Shown piece by piece: positions 54,598 to 64,000 of a stretch of DNA of 64,000 bases. A program made the translations under genes and the position numbers. The notes beneath the pieces were generated by a model. That model did no database searches. It was not told the DNA's origin and saw only the letters and a program-made list of their open reading frames with translations. The stretch comes from Hypomesus transpacificus (Eukaryota; Chordata; Actinopteri; Osmeriformes; Osmeridae): positions 8,879,631-8,943,630 of the forward strand of contig NC_061080.1 in NCBI RefSeq assembly GCF_021917145.1, written 5' to 3'. Positions within the stretch are counted from its first letter, which is position 1. The number at the start of each line of letters is the position of its first letter.

Positions 54598-54790
54598 CTG
54601 CTCGGTGAATCTTGATTTCAGGTTGAATAACAATGTCCAACAACCGTTGAAGTCGCTCACTCTCCTCCTTTGAACGAGAAATCTCCTCTTCGAACTCAGC
54701 AAACGATTTTTCAGCTGCCCTAAATATCTCCAAAGCTGCCGTTGTTAATCGCTGAGTGATAAAATCCCTGAACACCTCTAGATTGGACAT
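54598..54790 (-). CDS. First coding exon of a teleost C2H2 ZNF gene
   Basis: The ATG at 54790 opens MSNLEVFRDFITQRLTTAAL EIFRAAEKSFAEFEEEISRS and then a heptad-rich KEESERLQRLLDIVIQPEI, ending KIHRA with donor GCAG|GTTCGA after 54598 (phase 1). This helical, coiled-coil-prone segment is the standard first exon of many fish C2H2 genes, where the next exon begins (D)VQQL. The exon at 20707-19503 starts exactly so and in the same phase. The donor is not ideal at +3 to +6. The tail beyond the donor in the ORF (GSI) is intronic. Confidence 0.72.
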
Positions 54791-55399
54791 TTTGGTGGTT
54801 AAAACTCGAATAGAACGAAATTGTACCTAGAGTAGCTAGCTTTTTCCTTCAAGCTCTTTCTTTCTAGCTGGATGTAAACAACTCAAGCTATTCCGGTGAT
54901 ACACCGGCTTCTTCCAACCTTCGCGCCATCTGCTGTGGTGGAGTTTGATCAATCGTGGCTTGACAGCTGCAAATAGGCTACTGTAGACCATCGGCGGCTC
55001 CTGAAAAAAATCTCAGGGGGGGCAATTTTTATGATAATGATTAAGGCGACCCACTCGGTAAGTACCTTAAGCAGGACAATTGTATCTATTTGTTGTGAGG
55101 TGATTAACTCATACATCAATGCCTTTTTGTCCAGTAAATAGAAGCACACAACAGAAATATTTCCCCTCCAGCTACATAAGTTACAGGTGGAAAGCTTTGA
55201 GGAGATCCGCCCCATAGGAGAGCTCTGCTCCTAATGGTTTACCTAGTGCAGCCAATGACTGAAGATCAAAATGTATACACACCTGTCACTCACACAGGTG
55301 CCCTATATAAGGGGGTGACAGCCGTCACTCATCCTCCCAAAAAATTCAGCACGGGTTGTTCTGAATTAGATTCAGATTGAAAGAGTATGAATTTTTCCA

Positions 55400-57058
55400 T
55401 GTCACCTCTGCCGCATAAAGCTCTTTTAAGAGCTCACTGCAGGTGCCGTCACCTGGAAGCCGAGGGAGACCACCACGAATTTTGTTTCGTGTGTTTGGGA
55501 CCTCGGCATGCCAGGTTGTACACTTCTTTGTTATTTGGATAACCGTTATGCTGTTGGTGTTATGGCACGGGTGATATCCGCCTTTCTCCTCATTGAAATT
55601 ATTTATGAGTGTGCATCTCTGCAAACCAGGGTGATCAGATGAGAATGGGCAAATTCGAGGCATCTTACAGCAACGGGGGCTACGAGCCATTGTGATACAT
55701 CCGTTGTAAACATTAGCGCATGTTGCCGCCCCTCTCCTCCTCATTAGCATTTAAAGCTACAGACACCAAAACAGCGCGTTCTGAGGAAAGCTCAGTGTGG
55801 GACTACTCGTAGTGGCTATAATTCTGCACCATGGCTGAATTTCGGGAAAGAGACTTCAGATACAGTATTAGGGGACCACTAAGGCCTATTTAAAAGCATC
55901 CAAAAACAGCATTTCATGTCTCCTTTAAAGAGGAGATGGAAGCGTCACAAGTTCTTCCAGGTAGGAGAGTTACTCGAAGACGTGGTCTCGGCCCTGCTCT
56001 CCGATGAGGAGAGTTCAGGGTCAGAGGACCTAGGCGTACTCGAGGTGACTAATGAGGTGCAAACGTTTGGGCGGGGACCTCCTGTGGAGGCTTCTTTCCC
56101 AGGCGCGTTGCGCTCAACCCCCCCCCCCCCCGCACTTCTCTGAGGTAAAAGGGCGCGTGTTGAGCTTGGCCTCAGAGGATGACGAGGAGCCGGCTACCGA
56201 CCCTCTCGTCTCCTCTGCGTTGTCTCGCAGAGCAGACTTCCCTGCTGTCATAGCAAAGGCAGCGGCAATTTTTGGGCGTTCCCCTTCCAGCCTCTCCTCC
56301 TGTAGAGGAAGAGGACCCGTGGGATGTTGGCTCCTATGCTCCTAAGCCTTAAAGCCCTTATGCCCCACTATGCCTAAATTGGCTGATTATGTGCAGGGTT
56401 CATGGGATGCGCTGTTGACGGCGAATGCGCCAGTCAAGGCGCTTCTCTCGTTCGAGTGAACGGGCTGGAAGAGGCTGTTAAATCGGGTCCCCCGCCCTTG
56501 GAACCGTCCCTCGTGGCGTCCTTGGTGCCAGGGGCGAGCACCTTGTTGGCGGCGTGGAAGGCGACCCTGCCGTCCCCCCGGGACAAGCTCACTGCCTCTC
56601 TGGCAGATAAGGCTTATGTCTGGGGTGCGCAGGGAGCAGCTGCCTCTGGAAACCCTGCCCTTTTGATGGCGGCGGTCTCGAAACTTTCCACGGAAAGGCC
56701 TGAGGGACTGTCGGCCGAGGAAACATCGTGGGTTGCCAGAATGGCGTCCGCGGCTCTCCACCTGAACCAGGGGGCAGCGATTTGTTGCCGGCAGAGCGAT
56801 GGGCAACAGCGTGGTTGTTCATCGCCACCTGTGGTTATCGCTCACTGCCATGGAGAGGCATGAAGTCCGCCCTGCTCAATGCTCCAGTGACTAGCGAGGG
56901 CTTGGTCGGACCGGCTGTGGCATCAGCCTCTGAACGCTTCTCGCGCCTTGTGGAGGAGAGGAAGCACCTGCTAGGGCGTATGCCCGGGAGAGCGGGTTAC
57001 AGCCTTCCACCTAACCCCAGCTGGCGCGGTGGCAGAGGTGGAAAGAAGAGGAGAGCAT
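55400..57058 (+). pseudogene. DIRS gag-like region, interrupted
   Basis: The ATG at 55400 opens MSPLPHKALLRAHCRCRHLE and HHEFCFVCLGPRHAR, a cysteine/histidine cluster usual at the DIRS gag start. The frame is broken at about 55510-55550 by Kolobok-like 3' sequence, then gag-like coding returns at 55930 (RRWKRHKFFQVGELLEDVVS) and continues over several frames to 57058 (SFPPNPSWRGGRGGKKRRA type end). A C11 run near 56110 also changes frame. Confidence 0.65.
55545..55924 (+). mobile_element. Kolobok-like right end inside DIRS gag
   Basis: Nearly the same as 27425-27802: GTTGGTGTTATGGCACG, AAACCAGGGTGATCAGATGAG, TATTAGGGGACCACTAAGGC, ending in the complement of AGGAGACATGAAATGC with TTAA at 55925-55928. 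The left terminus is missing, so the copy is truncated or rearranged. Confidence 0.75.
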
Positions 57059-57234
57059 GACTGGCAGCGGGGACCGAGGCTTCGGTTCCCACCCCTGTTT
57101 GTATGGATGAAGGAAAGAGGCTTGGACCTCCGCTTTACTCTTTCCAAGAAAGACAAGTGTTTCTTCCAGTGCCTCTTACGGTCTCGACAGTTACTGAGCT
57201 GAGCACTCGTACTGTTGTCGAGCGGAGAAATTAG

Positions 57235-58858
57235 TTGGTTTCGGTTTGCGGGTTTTCCACAACTAGCGATGCCGAACCATCGAGCACGTACGTAGAGGAG
57301 TCTGGCCCAGCTAGCAAGCGTGTGGCCAGACCGCTAGCCGCCCCCATGCACCATAACACAGCGTGTGACTCTGTTATCACGTTACATGAGCCACCGCTGC
57401 AACAGTACGCACAGACCTCTGGTCGCGCTGTGAGTCCTCTCGAGGCTCATAATGAGGACAGGAAGACTTCTTTTGGCCTTGAGATGCTGCTCCAGCCCTT
57501 TCGAGTTGACCCCACCTTGGGCTGTGTCGCCGATTCGGTGCACAGCGGCGGCTGGGGTCAGACGAGAGTACGGCCGTTTCCTGTCTGCGGCTCCGCAGCT
57601 GAACGCATGCCCGCTCTCTCTGCGTTATGCAGAGTGGCGAGAGTCATGCTCACTGCCAAGCTGGCTAGACAGGATACTGAGAGAGGGTTATGCCATCCAG
57701 TTCATGCGGACTCCCCCTCCCTTCAGAGGAGTGAGGGAGACACGCTTGTCCTGCCCGTGCTCCGGAAAGAGATAGCGAGCTTGCTGACCAAAGGGACGGG
57801 GATCCCTGTCCCCAGAGATCAGGAGAACTCGGGTCTCTACTCCCCTTATTTTTTGGTTCCCAAGAAAAACGGGGGGATGAGACCGATTCTAGACCTGAGG
57901 GTGCTCAACGAGAGTGTGGCCAAACGGCCCTTTCAAACGGCCCTTTCGCATGCTGACGATAAAGCGTTTGCTGACTTGTGTACAGCTGAACGACTTTGGG
58001 ATCAGCACACTTCTGAAGGACGCGTATTTCCATGTCAAACTGAAGCACAGGAGATTTCTGCGTTTTGCCTTCGAGGGGAAGAAGTACGAGTACACGCGCC
58101 TGCCGTTTGGGTACGCGCTGGCTCCTCGAACTTTCTCCAAGTGCGTGGAAGCAGCTCTAGAACCGTTACGGTGGAGGGGTATACGCATTCTGGCGTACCT
58201 CGACGACCTGTTAGTTCTGGCTCAGTCTCCGGACAGAGCTATCGAGGACGCGACCTCACTGGTGACTCAGCTCAGCCAGTTGGGGTTCGCTGTCAACTGG
58301 GAGAAGAGCGCTCCATGGCCCGCTCAACAGTTTACCTACCTAGGTATCCATTTGGACACTGTTGGGATGAGAGCCAGACTGTCTGCACCACGGAGAGAGG
58401 CTAAATCGATAGCTCTCCGTGCGTTCCGGGTCTCACGTACAATCACCGCACTGTTGGTGATATCCCTGTTGGGGTTGATGGCGGCGGCTCATGTAGTAGT
58501 GCCATTAGGCCTGTTATACATGCGCAAGCTGCAGAGATGGTTCGCCCAGCTGCGGTTGGATCCGGTGCGACACCGCCGCAGACTGATAGTGATACCGAGA
58601 TCAGTCAAAGCCGATCTGAACCATTGGAGAGACCCGCGTGTCTTGACGCGCGGAGTCGACATGGGCAGAGTGACATCTCTCTACCCGGTCTTTACGGACG
58701 CGTCCTTGACCGGGTGGGGTGGAGTATGTCAGGCGGGCTCGATAGGAGGAAGATGGGAACCGTCAGAGACGCGTCACATCAACCTCCTGGAGCTCGAAGC
58801 GGTTCGACTGACGGTGCCATTTCGCGCTGGTGTTGAAGGATCAAGACGTTCTCGTCAG
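57235..58858 (+). pseudogene. DIRS reverse transcriptase and RNase H, two frames
   Basis: Frame one to about 57934: LRKEIASLLTKGTGIPVPRD, YSPYFLVPKKNGGMRPILDL RVLN. The second frame, from 57935: LTCVQLNDFGISTLLKDAYF, EYTRLPFGYALAPRTFSKCV, GIRILAYLDDLLVLAQSPD (catalytic DD at about 58198), then the RNase H start YPVFTDASLTGWGGVCQAG and RHINLLELEAV. A 13-bp tandem duplication at 57922-57947 causes the frame change. Confidence 0.85.
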
Positions 58859-59972
58859 ATCCGACAACAGAGCGACGGTGGCTTACATCAACAGACAGGG
58901 AGGGGCGCGCTCTCCATCACTTCATCGCTTAGCAGAGGAAGTGTGGACTTGGGCTTTCACGCACCTACGCTCCCTGAGAGCTCAGCACATTCCAGGTCTG
59001 CTCAACGAGGGAGCGGACCAAATGTCAAGGGGCGGCCCGAGAGAGAACGAGTGGAGGTTGAAACCATCCATCGTTTCTCTGATCTGGGCACGCTTCGGCC
59101 GAGCACAGGTGGATCTGTTTGCGTCACGAGCCAACACACAGTGTCTTCTGTGGTTCTCGCTGCACACACAGGACAGACCTCCGCTGGGAGTCGATGCGTT
59201 CGCGCACCGTTCCTGGCCGAGAGGTCTACTGTACGCATTTCCACCTCTGGCCTCCATCCTCCCCTTGCTGGCTCGTGTGAGGTCGGAGGGGCTGTCGGTC
59301 ATTCTGATAGCCCCCGATCGCCCCGGGGTTCCCGGAACTGATGGGGATACTGGTAGGCGGGCCTTGGCCCATACCTCACCAGATGGATGCGCTCTACTAC
59401 TAGAGGGTACGCGTCGCGCTGGCGAGCCTTTGCACAATGGTGTGGAAAACAGAACCTTGAGAGCAGTGTTGCGCCCTAATCCGGCCTTTATCCCCAAGGT
59501 GATTAGCCGAGCGTTCAGGGCACAGAGCTGCGAACTGAGAGCCTTTTTCCCACCTCTGCACAGCGGAGAGGAGGAAAGACGCTTACATGGGCTGTGCCCA
59601 GTGCGCGCTCTGTCGCGCTATCTGGAATGCACAGCAAGTATTAGATCTTCTCCCCAGTTACTGATCTGCTACGGTGGATCGAGAGCTGGCTTGCCACTCT
59701 CCAAACAGAGACTTTCTCACTGGCTCTGCGAGGCTATTGGTCTCGCGTACGAGTCTATGAGATGTCCCGTGCCTGGCATTCGGGCTCATTCCACCCGATG
59801 AGTGGCAGCCTCAGCCGCCATCCTTAGGGGTGTAGGAGTGGAGGAGATTTGTGAAGAGTCGTCTTGGTCGTCGCCTTCACCATTTGTGCGATATTATCTG
59901 TTGGACGTTTCCTCCTCATCTTTTGCTCATTCTGTCCTAAGCATGGCTGGTGGATCAGGTGTAGCGAGATGA
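58820..59972 (+). pseudogene. DIRS RNase H end and tyrosine recombinase
   Basis: Frame shift near 58815, then VLKDQDVLVRSDNRATVAYI (RNase H), HIPGLLNEGADQMSRGG, QVDLFASRANTQCLLWFS, and the recombinase: GLCPVRALSRYLEC and GIRAHSTR with the catalytic H-x-x-R. TGA at 59799-59801 cuts the frame. The same frame then continues 56 codons with ILRGVGVEEICEESSWSSPS and FVRYYLLDV, holding the expected nucleophilic tyrosine, to a stop at 59970. So only one nonsense change separates the recombinase from its end. Confidence 0.82.
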
Positions 59973-60439
59973 CAACGCACAAGGTTCTTGTGGGCCGTAG
60001 ATGCGAGTTGTTCGTTGATTATCTCGGCAAATGTGGGACAGGCAGACATTCTCAGTTGAGATGTCTTTACTGTTTGTATTCTGTTGCCCCTCCAGCTTAG
60101 CTGTTGAGCAGGCGAGAGAAACAACATGAGTTTTTAAGTAAACTTCCCCTGTTTTTCTTACCCTGGACGGCTCTCTGTGTCACAGTAGTGGCCTGACCGG
60201 GAGGGCAGACCCTGTGTATTATTTACATCAGCAGGTCTGTCCTCGGTGCCTTGTGAGATAAAGTGTCTTTTTCAGATCTAGTCTCGCTGGGGGTATATTT
60301 GGCCTCGCTCGCACCGCCTAAACCATTAGGAGCAGAGCTCCCCTATGGGGCGGAGCTCCACGAAATAGAACGATAGTTAATGGAGGTAACTCCAGTTCTA
60401 TGAGTGGAGCGAAGCCCCATAGGTCGCACTAGAGTAAAA

Positions 60440-60593
60440 ATACGTGAACACGAAAGCTCGTTGACTTACACCGCAAGCTATACCAGATTTGAAAAGCTGG
60501 CCAAATGGTTAAGTATTTGTTAACTACGTTGGCCTTCAGGTAACATTTTGATTTGGCTTCTTCTGAATCAACTGGTTCCCATAGACACTACCC
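60440..60593. repeat. Duplicated segment, copy 1 (filled by hAT)
   Basis: ACTTACACCGCAAGCTATAC, TTGGCCTTCAGGTAACATTT and CATAGACACTACCC match 62775-62880; the match resumes after the hAT element at 62392 (TACCCGAATGTAAGCTACTA). Confidence 0.75.
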
Positions 60594-62391
60594 CAGGGCT
60601 CTACAGTGCGACCATTTCACTCATATTTGCGCCTAAAAATATGTATGTGCGAACTTGAAAAATAATTTACGAGCACAGTGCGCGAGTGACGGGCTGTTAA
60701 TAAACGGAACCACAGCGTGATGAAGTGAAGCACCATTGATTTCACATGGAAAGCAAGTGACGGAGTCGCGACTCCACGATGTGAACATAGCATAATGACG
60801 CGCGAGCGACGATTCACAACCAATGGGCCAGAGCCATTTAAAAAGAAAGTTACAACACTATTTGATATCGCCAACACATGATCACTTGGTTCAATTAGCT
60901 CGCAAAAAAACCCACTGCTGACAACCTGTTTGGTTTTCAACGGGACAGACAGTAGCAGCATCTCGATTTACTGACATTTCCGGTATATTAACACATAATA
61001 TCAATTGGTTACTGGTGTGTTGTATTATGTATAGTGTCTGATACTTTATTAACATTTATGTATTACATTGACTTATAACACTACGCAGGCAGCAGTATTG
61101 TCAAGCAGAGCTAGAAATGGCTATGCTAGCTACATACTGTAGCTCAATTTAAGACAAGGAAGGAGTTTGGTAAATAGAACAGAATATACAAGGCAACCAA
61201 TTGCATTCAATAAAACATTTTATTATGCAATATGTCCAGTGAGAGGGTCGTTTGTTTTAAGTGAGTGGACCTGAAATTCCTGCTGAGCGTCGACACCTAG
61301 CTGGACGATAGGGGACCCCTTAATCTGCAATTCATTGTTACTAGCTCTAATCAGATGTGCATTTAGAATCTAACAAGCTATATCTTACAATACACTTGAA
61401 GTAAAGCTTGCTATATAAAATTTGGGTGACCAGACGTCCTCTTTTACCCGGACATGTCCTCTTTTCGAGACCTAAAAAATGCGTCCGGTAAGGATTCCAA
61501 ATTTGTCCGGGATTTTGCCTCGTCGGAAATAAGTGTCTTATGGGTCTTTCACAAACTATTACACCAGTCATGTTCAGTGTAACGAAGCAAGTTAGCTGGT
61601 AAATTGATCAAATTACTGCATTATTTTAAAACTATTTTCAAAATCAGCTAACTTGATAACACTGAACATGAATGGGGTTGAATGTTTGGGACTAGGTCGC
61701 AAATGACACGCTTTACTTCTGCCTTCTTCGATTAGACCACAATGGAAGTCTATGGAAATGTCCCAAATCTCTTTTTATATGGCTCTGGGTCTACCTAGCT
61801 TTGACTACCAAGCCTTTTAATCCGTGGCATGCTTATATAGTCTATAATGTCCCAGTATTTTAAGAAATATTAACTATAACTATATACATGTTTCTTAAAC
61901 TATTTGTTCTAGTTCTATCAGAGTGAAAGTTGCTAGTGGTCTGGCATTAACTGTTAAATCAGTGGTGTTGTTAGACATAAAACTGTACTGGGGCACAGTC
62001 CCTTATTCATATCCCTTCTTCCAAGCTTGTTGCACACAATGCACTATTAGGCTATAGAAACTTCCCTCGCTTAACCCACTATATAACAGTTCAGGGACGC
62101 AAGTTTTATATCAGCTTTGGAAGGGACATCTATAATTAATGCAAGCTTTGTGTTTTCGGTTTGTTAAAACTCAAACTTTAGATTTTACTGGGGTACAGCA
62201 GATTTATACTGGGCACATGCCCCTGTAAAAAAGTTTAAACAACACCCCTGTGTTAAGTTATGTTTAATAAACAAATACAATTTTAAAAAACACTGTGCCC
62301 GTAAATGTATTTGTGTGCTCCTAAAAATTTTAATTTAGGAGCAAATGTACTCCTTGGTGAAAACATTAGCGTAGAGCCCTGTACCCGAATG
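60594..62391. mobile_element. hAT element, 1.8 kb, 5-bp target duplication TACCC
   Basis: CAGGGCTCTACAGTGCGACC at the left and the complement of CAGGGCTCTACGCTAATG at the right. TACCC at 60589-60593 and 62392-62396. The copy of the flanking repeat at about 62866-62890 shows the empty site CACTACCCGAATG. Contains the GGGTGACCAGACGTCCTCTT repeat at 61424. No transposase found. Confidence 0.85.
61424..61520. repeat. GGGTGACCAGACGTCCTCTT repeat, copy 2
   Basis: Near-identical to 16810-16915, here inside the hAT element. Shared blocks include ACCCGGACATGTCCTCTTTT and GTCCGGGATTTTGCC. Confidence 0.75.
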
Positions 62392-62950
62392 TAAGCTACT
62401 AATCACGTATTTGGGGTTGTTTGGAGGCTATAGCCGTATTTACCACGACATCAAAGCTCCTTCTGACACCACATATTAAAAATTCATACTAAGAACGTCG
62501 CTGCTAACATAGACAATACAATCAAAATATGCGTAACACAAAATAGAAGCATTCTTTTCCTGTGCGATTTGTGAAGCCTATGGCTGCGTGTTTCTTCGCT
62601 ATATCTTTTGAAATCAATTCATTTCATGATTGTATATTCTGAAAAAATGTAGTGAGCACCAAATTACAGCCATTCACACCATAATAAATGGAAGCTAAGA
62701 AAATAAAAGATTCGAGTGGGATTTGATCCCACGAGCAAAACACATGCATTGTTGTTTTCCGTTGCATTACACAGCAAGCTACTGGGGCGAATGATTGAAA
62801 TGGTTACAAATGTTCTAACTACATTGGCCTTCAGGCAACATGTTGTTTTGGTTCTTCAACTAGTTACCATAGTCACTACCCGAATGTAGGCTACTCATCA
62901 CGTATTTGGAGTAGACCCCGAAGCCATTTGTTTTGAGAATAATGGCTGGC
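62392..62950 (-). repeat. Duplicated segment copies with tRNA-like module
   Basis: 62392-62440 completes copy 1; 62700-62940 is copy 2. On the minus strand copy 2 has an A-box-like TAGCTTGCTGTG and GGGATCAAATCCC at about 62775-62715, so it belongs to the tRNA-like repeat family of 42.8 kb. CGTATTTGG(G/A)GT follows in both copies. Confidence 0.65.
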
Positions 62951-63110
62951 TGATGAAGTTATTGGCTGGCTAGCCAGCTCAGCCAAAACCTAAATAGCTG
63001 CTGCAGCCGCCAAAATGTTAATTGCTACAAATGGCTGAAGCTGCCACTTCATGTCTACAGATGTGTATGTTATACTGATTTACTAGATCTCAATATTTCC
63101 AACTTCTAAA

Positions 63111-63355
63111 CAGTGTTTCCTCTAGAATTTTTTTTAGCAGTGGGGGCAGGTCTGTCCACCCTATCAACAGACGTGCAATTTACTGTAGCTATCAAGGGAA
63201 GAACACAAACAACGAAAATCACCAGTTAACTTAATTTAAATTTAAAATAACTATAGACTAATACAATAACAGGCTTAAATAAACTGACAACGTCGGTTAT
63301 ACGATTTACACTTCTTAAGGACGCACACACGCAATCTCAACATGAGGAAACACTG
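63111..63355. mobile_element. hAT MITE, 245 bp, 5-bp target duplication CTAAA
   Basis: CAGTGTTTCCTCTAGAATTT at the left and the complement of CAGTGTTTCCTCATGTTGAG at the right; CTAAA at 63106-63110 and 63356-63360. Confidence 0.85.
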
Positions 63356-63360
63356 CTAAA

Positions 63361-63900
63361 AGAGTAGCTTACAAAAATATCGATAACTAGTCCTGACACC
63401 AAGCCAAATGGCATTGTAGTCCTGACAAAACGGCATTCATACTTCCAAAAACTGAAGATCTAACAAAAGTTTGAGTATCCAACGTAGAAATTAGGAAAGT
63501 ATGTGAGAACAACACAATTACCGTTTCTAGTTGTTTCCGCCATTTCAGCTCAGCGTGAGAGAAAAATGCATTCTTTCTTTTACTGTCTATGTGTCTATGA
63601 TCATCACTATAGGAAAAGGCGCAATTTTAATTGGTCATCAATTCACTGAGTCCCAGGGCTGCCAACTTTTCCAAAAACCTTAGCGTGAGATTTGGTAGCC
63701 CCCCCCCAGGCGAGCTTTTGCGAGCTTCACTCCCCCCAAAAGCGAGTTTACACGGAACATATTTTACCAAGTAACCCCAAAAGATATGTGGGGTTTTCTT
63801 ACACAGGTGATTGGTATTACCTGATTAGTGGAGACACAAGACAAGCTGTTCAGTCATCTCGTCTCATTAAAAGACTAAGAGCACCACAACACAACTACTA
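63361..63900. other. Non-coding interval with a CAGGGCTGCCAAC-type end
   Basis: CAGGGCTGCCAACTTTTCC at 63655 resembles a hAT end; a C10-type run is at 63701. The ORF at 63692 is unsupported. Confidence 0.35.
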
Positions 63901-63911
63901 CCACTATTGAT

Positions 63912-64000
63912 ACTGCTACATCTTATGCCACTACTACAACTACTAATTCTGCAGATGCTGCTATATCTTATGCCACTACTATAACTACTAATTCTGCAGA
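63912..64000. repeat. 45-bp minisatellite running off the window
   Basis: CTGCTACATCTTATGCCACT ACTACAACTACTAATTCTGC AGATG is followed by a second copy with two changes. The array continues beyond 64000. Confidence 0.85.

Larger units (their letters stand above)
55206..60353 (+). mobile_element. DIRS-like tyrosine-recombinase retrotransposon
   Basis: Inverted terminal sequence: CCGCCCCATAGGAGAGCTCT ... ATGGTTTA at 55206-55240 is complemented at 60319-60353 with about one mismatch, and GAAGCCCCATAGG near 60411 continues the internal complementary region. Order is gag, RT/RNase H, tyrosine recombinase, as in fish DIRS1 elements. Inactivated by several lesions (see parts). Confidence 0.88.

Noticed and set aside
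50275..55924. A single 5.65-kb Kolobok-like element bounded by these two ends
   Set aside because: The interval contains a ZNF exon, a long-TIR element and the start of a DIRS element; the right end is better explained as a separate truncated copy inside DIRS gag, although rearrangement cannot be excluded.
59864..60100. 78-codon ORF resembling a small membrane protein
   Set aside because: Lies in another frame over the DIRS recombinase C terminus, which explains the sequence.

Overview
This is teleost fish nuclear DNA. Evidence: intron-split reading frames with GT-AG sites, a teleost-style C2H2 zinc-finger gene, fish L2-type LINE tails (a box ending GTCTGCTAAATG followed by TGTAAA-like repeats), RTE-like, Rex1/CR1-like and DIRS retroelements, and many cut-and-paste transposons (Kolobok-like, hAT, PIF-Harbinger, KDZ). 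There are no bacterial operons, rRNA genes or CRISPR arrays. The species cannot be named from the sequence alone.

Layout. 1-3198 is an element with terminal inverted repeats (TIRs) of about 0.2 kb. 3.8-4.9 kb is a deleted Kolobok-like copy that carries a second element with a RecQ-helicase fragment. 5.4-6.6 kb holds a hAT-like element and a tRNA-derived SINE. 6.9-9.5 kb (minus strand) is a three-coding-exon gene with a zinc-ribbon start and a 30-bp coding minisatellite. 9.8-13.0 kb is MITEs and a LINE stub. 13.7-16.1 kb (minus) is a broken multi-exon KDZ transposase gene. 16.1-19.5 kb is nested LINE and Harbinger sequence. 19.5-20.7 kb (minus) is the zinc-finger exon of a ZNF gene. 21-28 kb holds hAT elements and a 4.2-kb Kolobok-like copy with a THAP exon. 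28.4-32.6 kb is a hAT element interrupted by an L2 LINE. 34-36.5 kb (minus) is the most host-like gene, SAMD3-like. 36.5-39 kb is an L2 3' end and hAT ends. 39.2-42.5 kb is an intact RTE-like LINE with a perfect target duplication. 42.7-43.3 kb is a tandem array of tRNA-like repeats. 44.7-47.5 kb is a Rex1/CR1-like LINE with an L2 stub inside it. 50.3-54.3 kb is nested Kolobok, hAT and long-TIR elements. 54.6-54.8 kb (minus) is a ZNF first coding exon. 55.2-60.4 kb is a DIRS element. 60.6-63.4 kb holds hAT elements with 5-bp target duplications.

How the genes fit together. Host-like content is sparse: the ZNF exons at 54.7 kb and 20.7-19.5 kb, which match in splice phase and could be one gene with a 33.9-kb intron, and the SAMD3-like gene lying between them on the same strand. 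Almost everything else is transposable elements inserted into one another, and target-site duplications allow many insertions to be ordered. Several gene-like units have been damaged by very small retrotransposon insertions: a 56-bp L2 tail in a KDZ exon, a tRNA-like SINE head in a SAMD3-like exon, and an L2 at the tenth ZNF finger. I found no clearly new biological system. The best leads are the RecQ-fragment TIR element, the tRNA-like tandem array, and the long-intron ZNF hypothesis.
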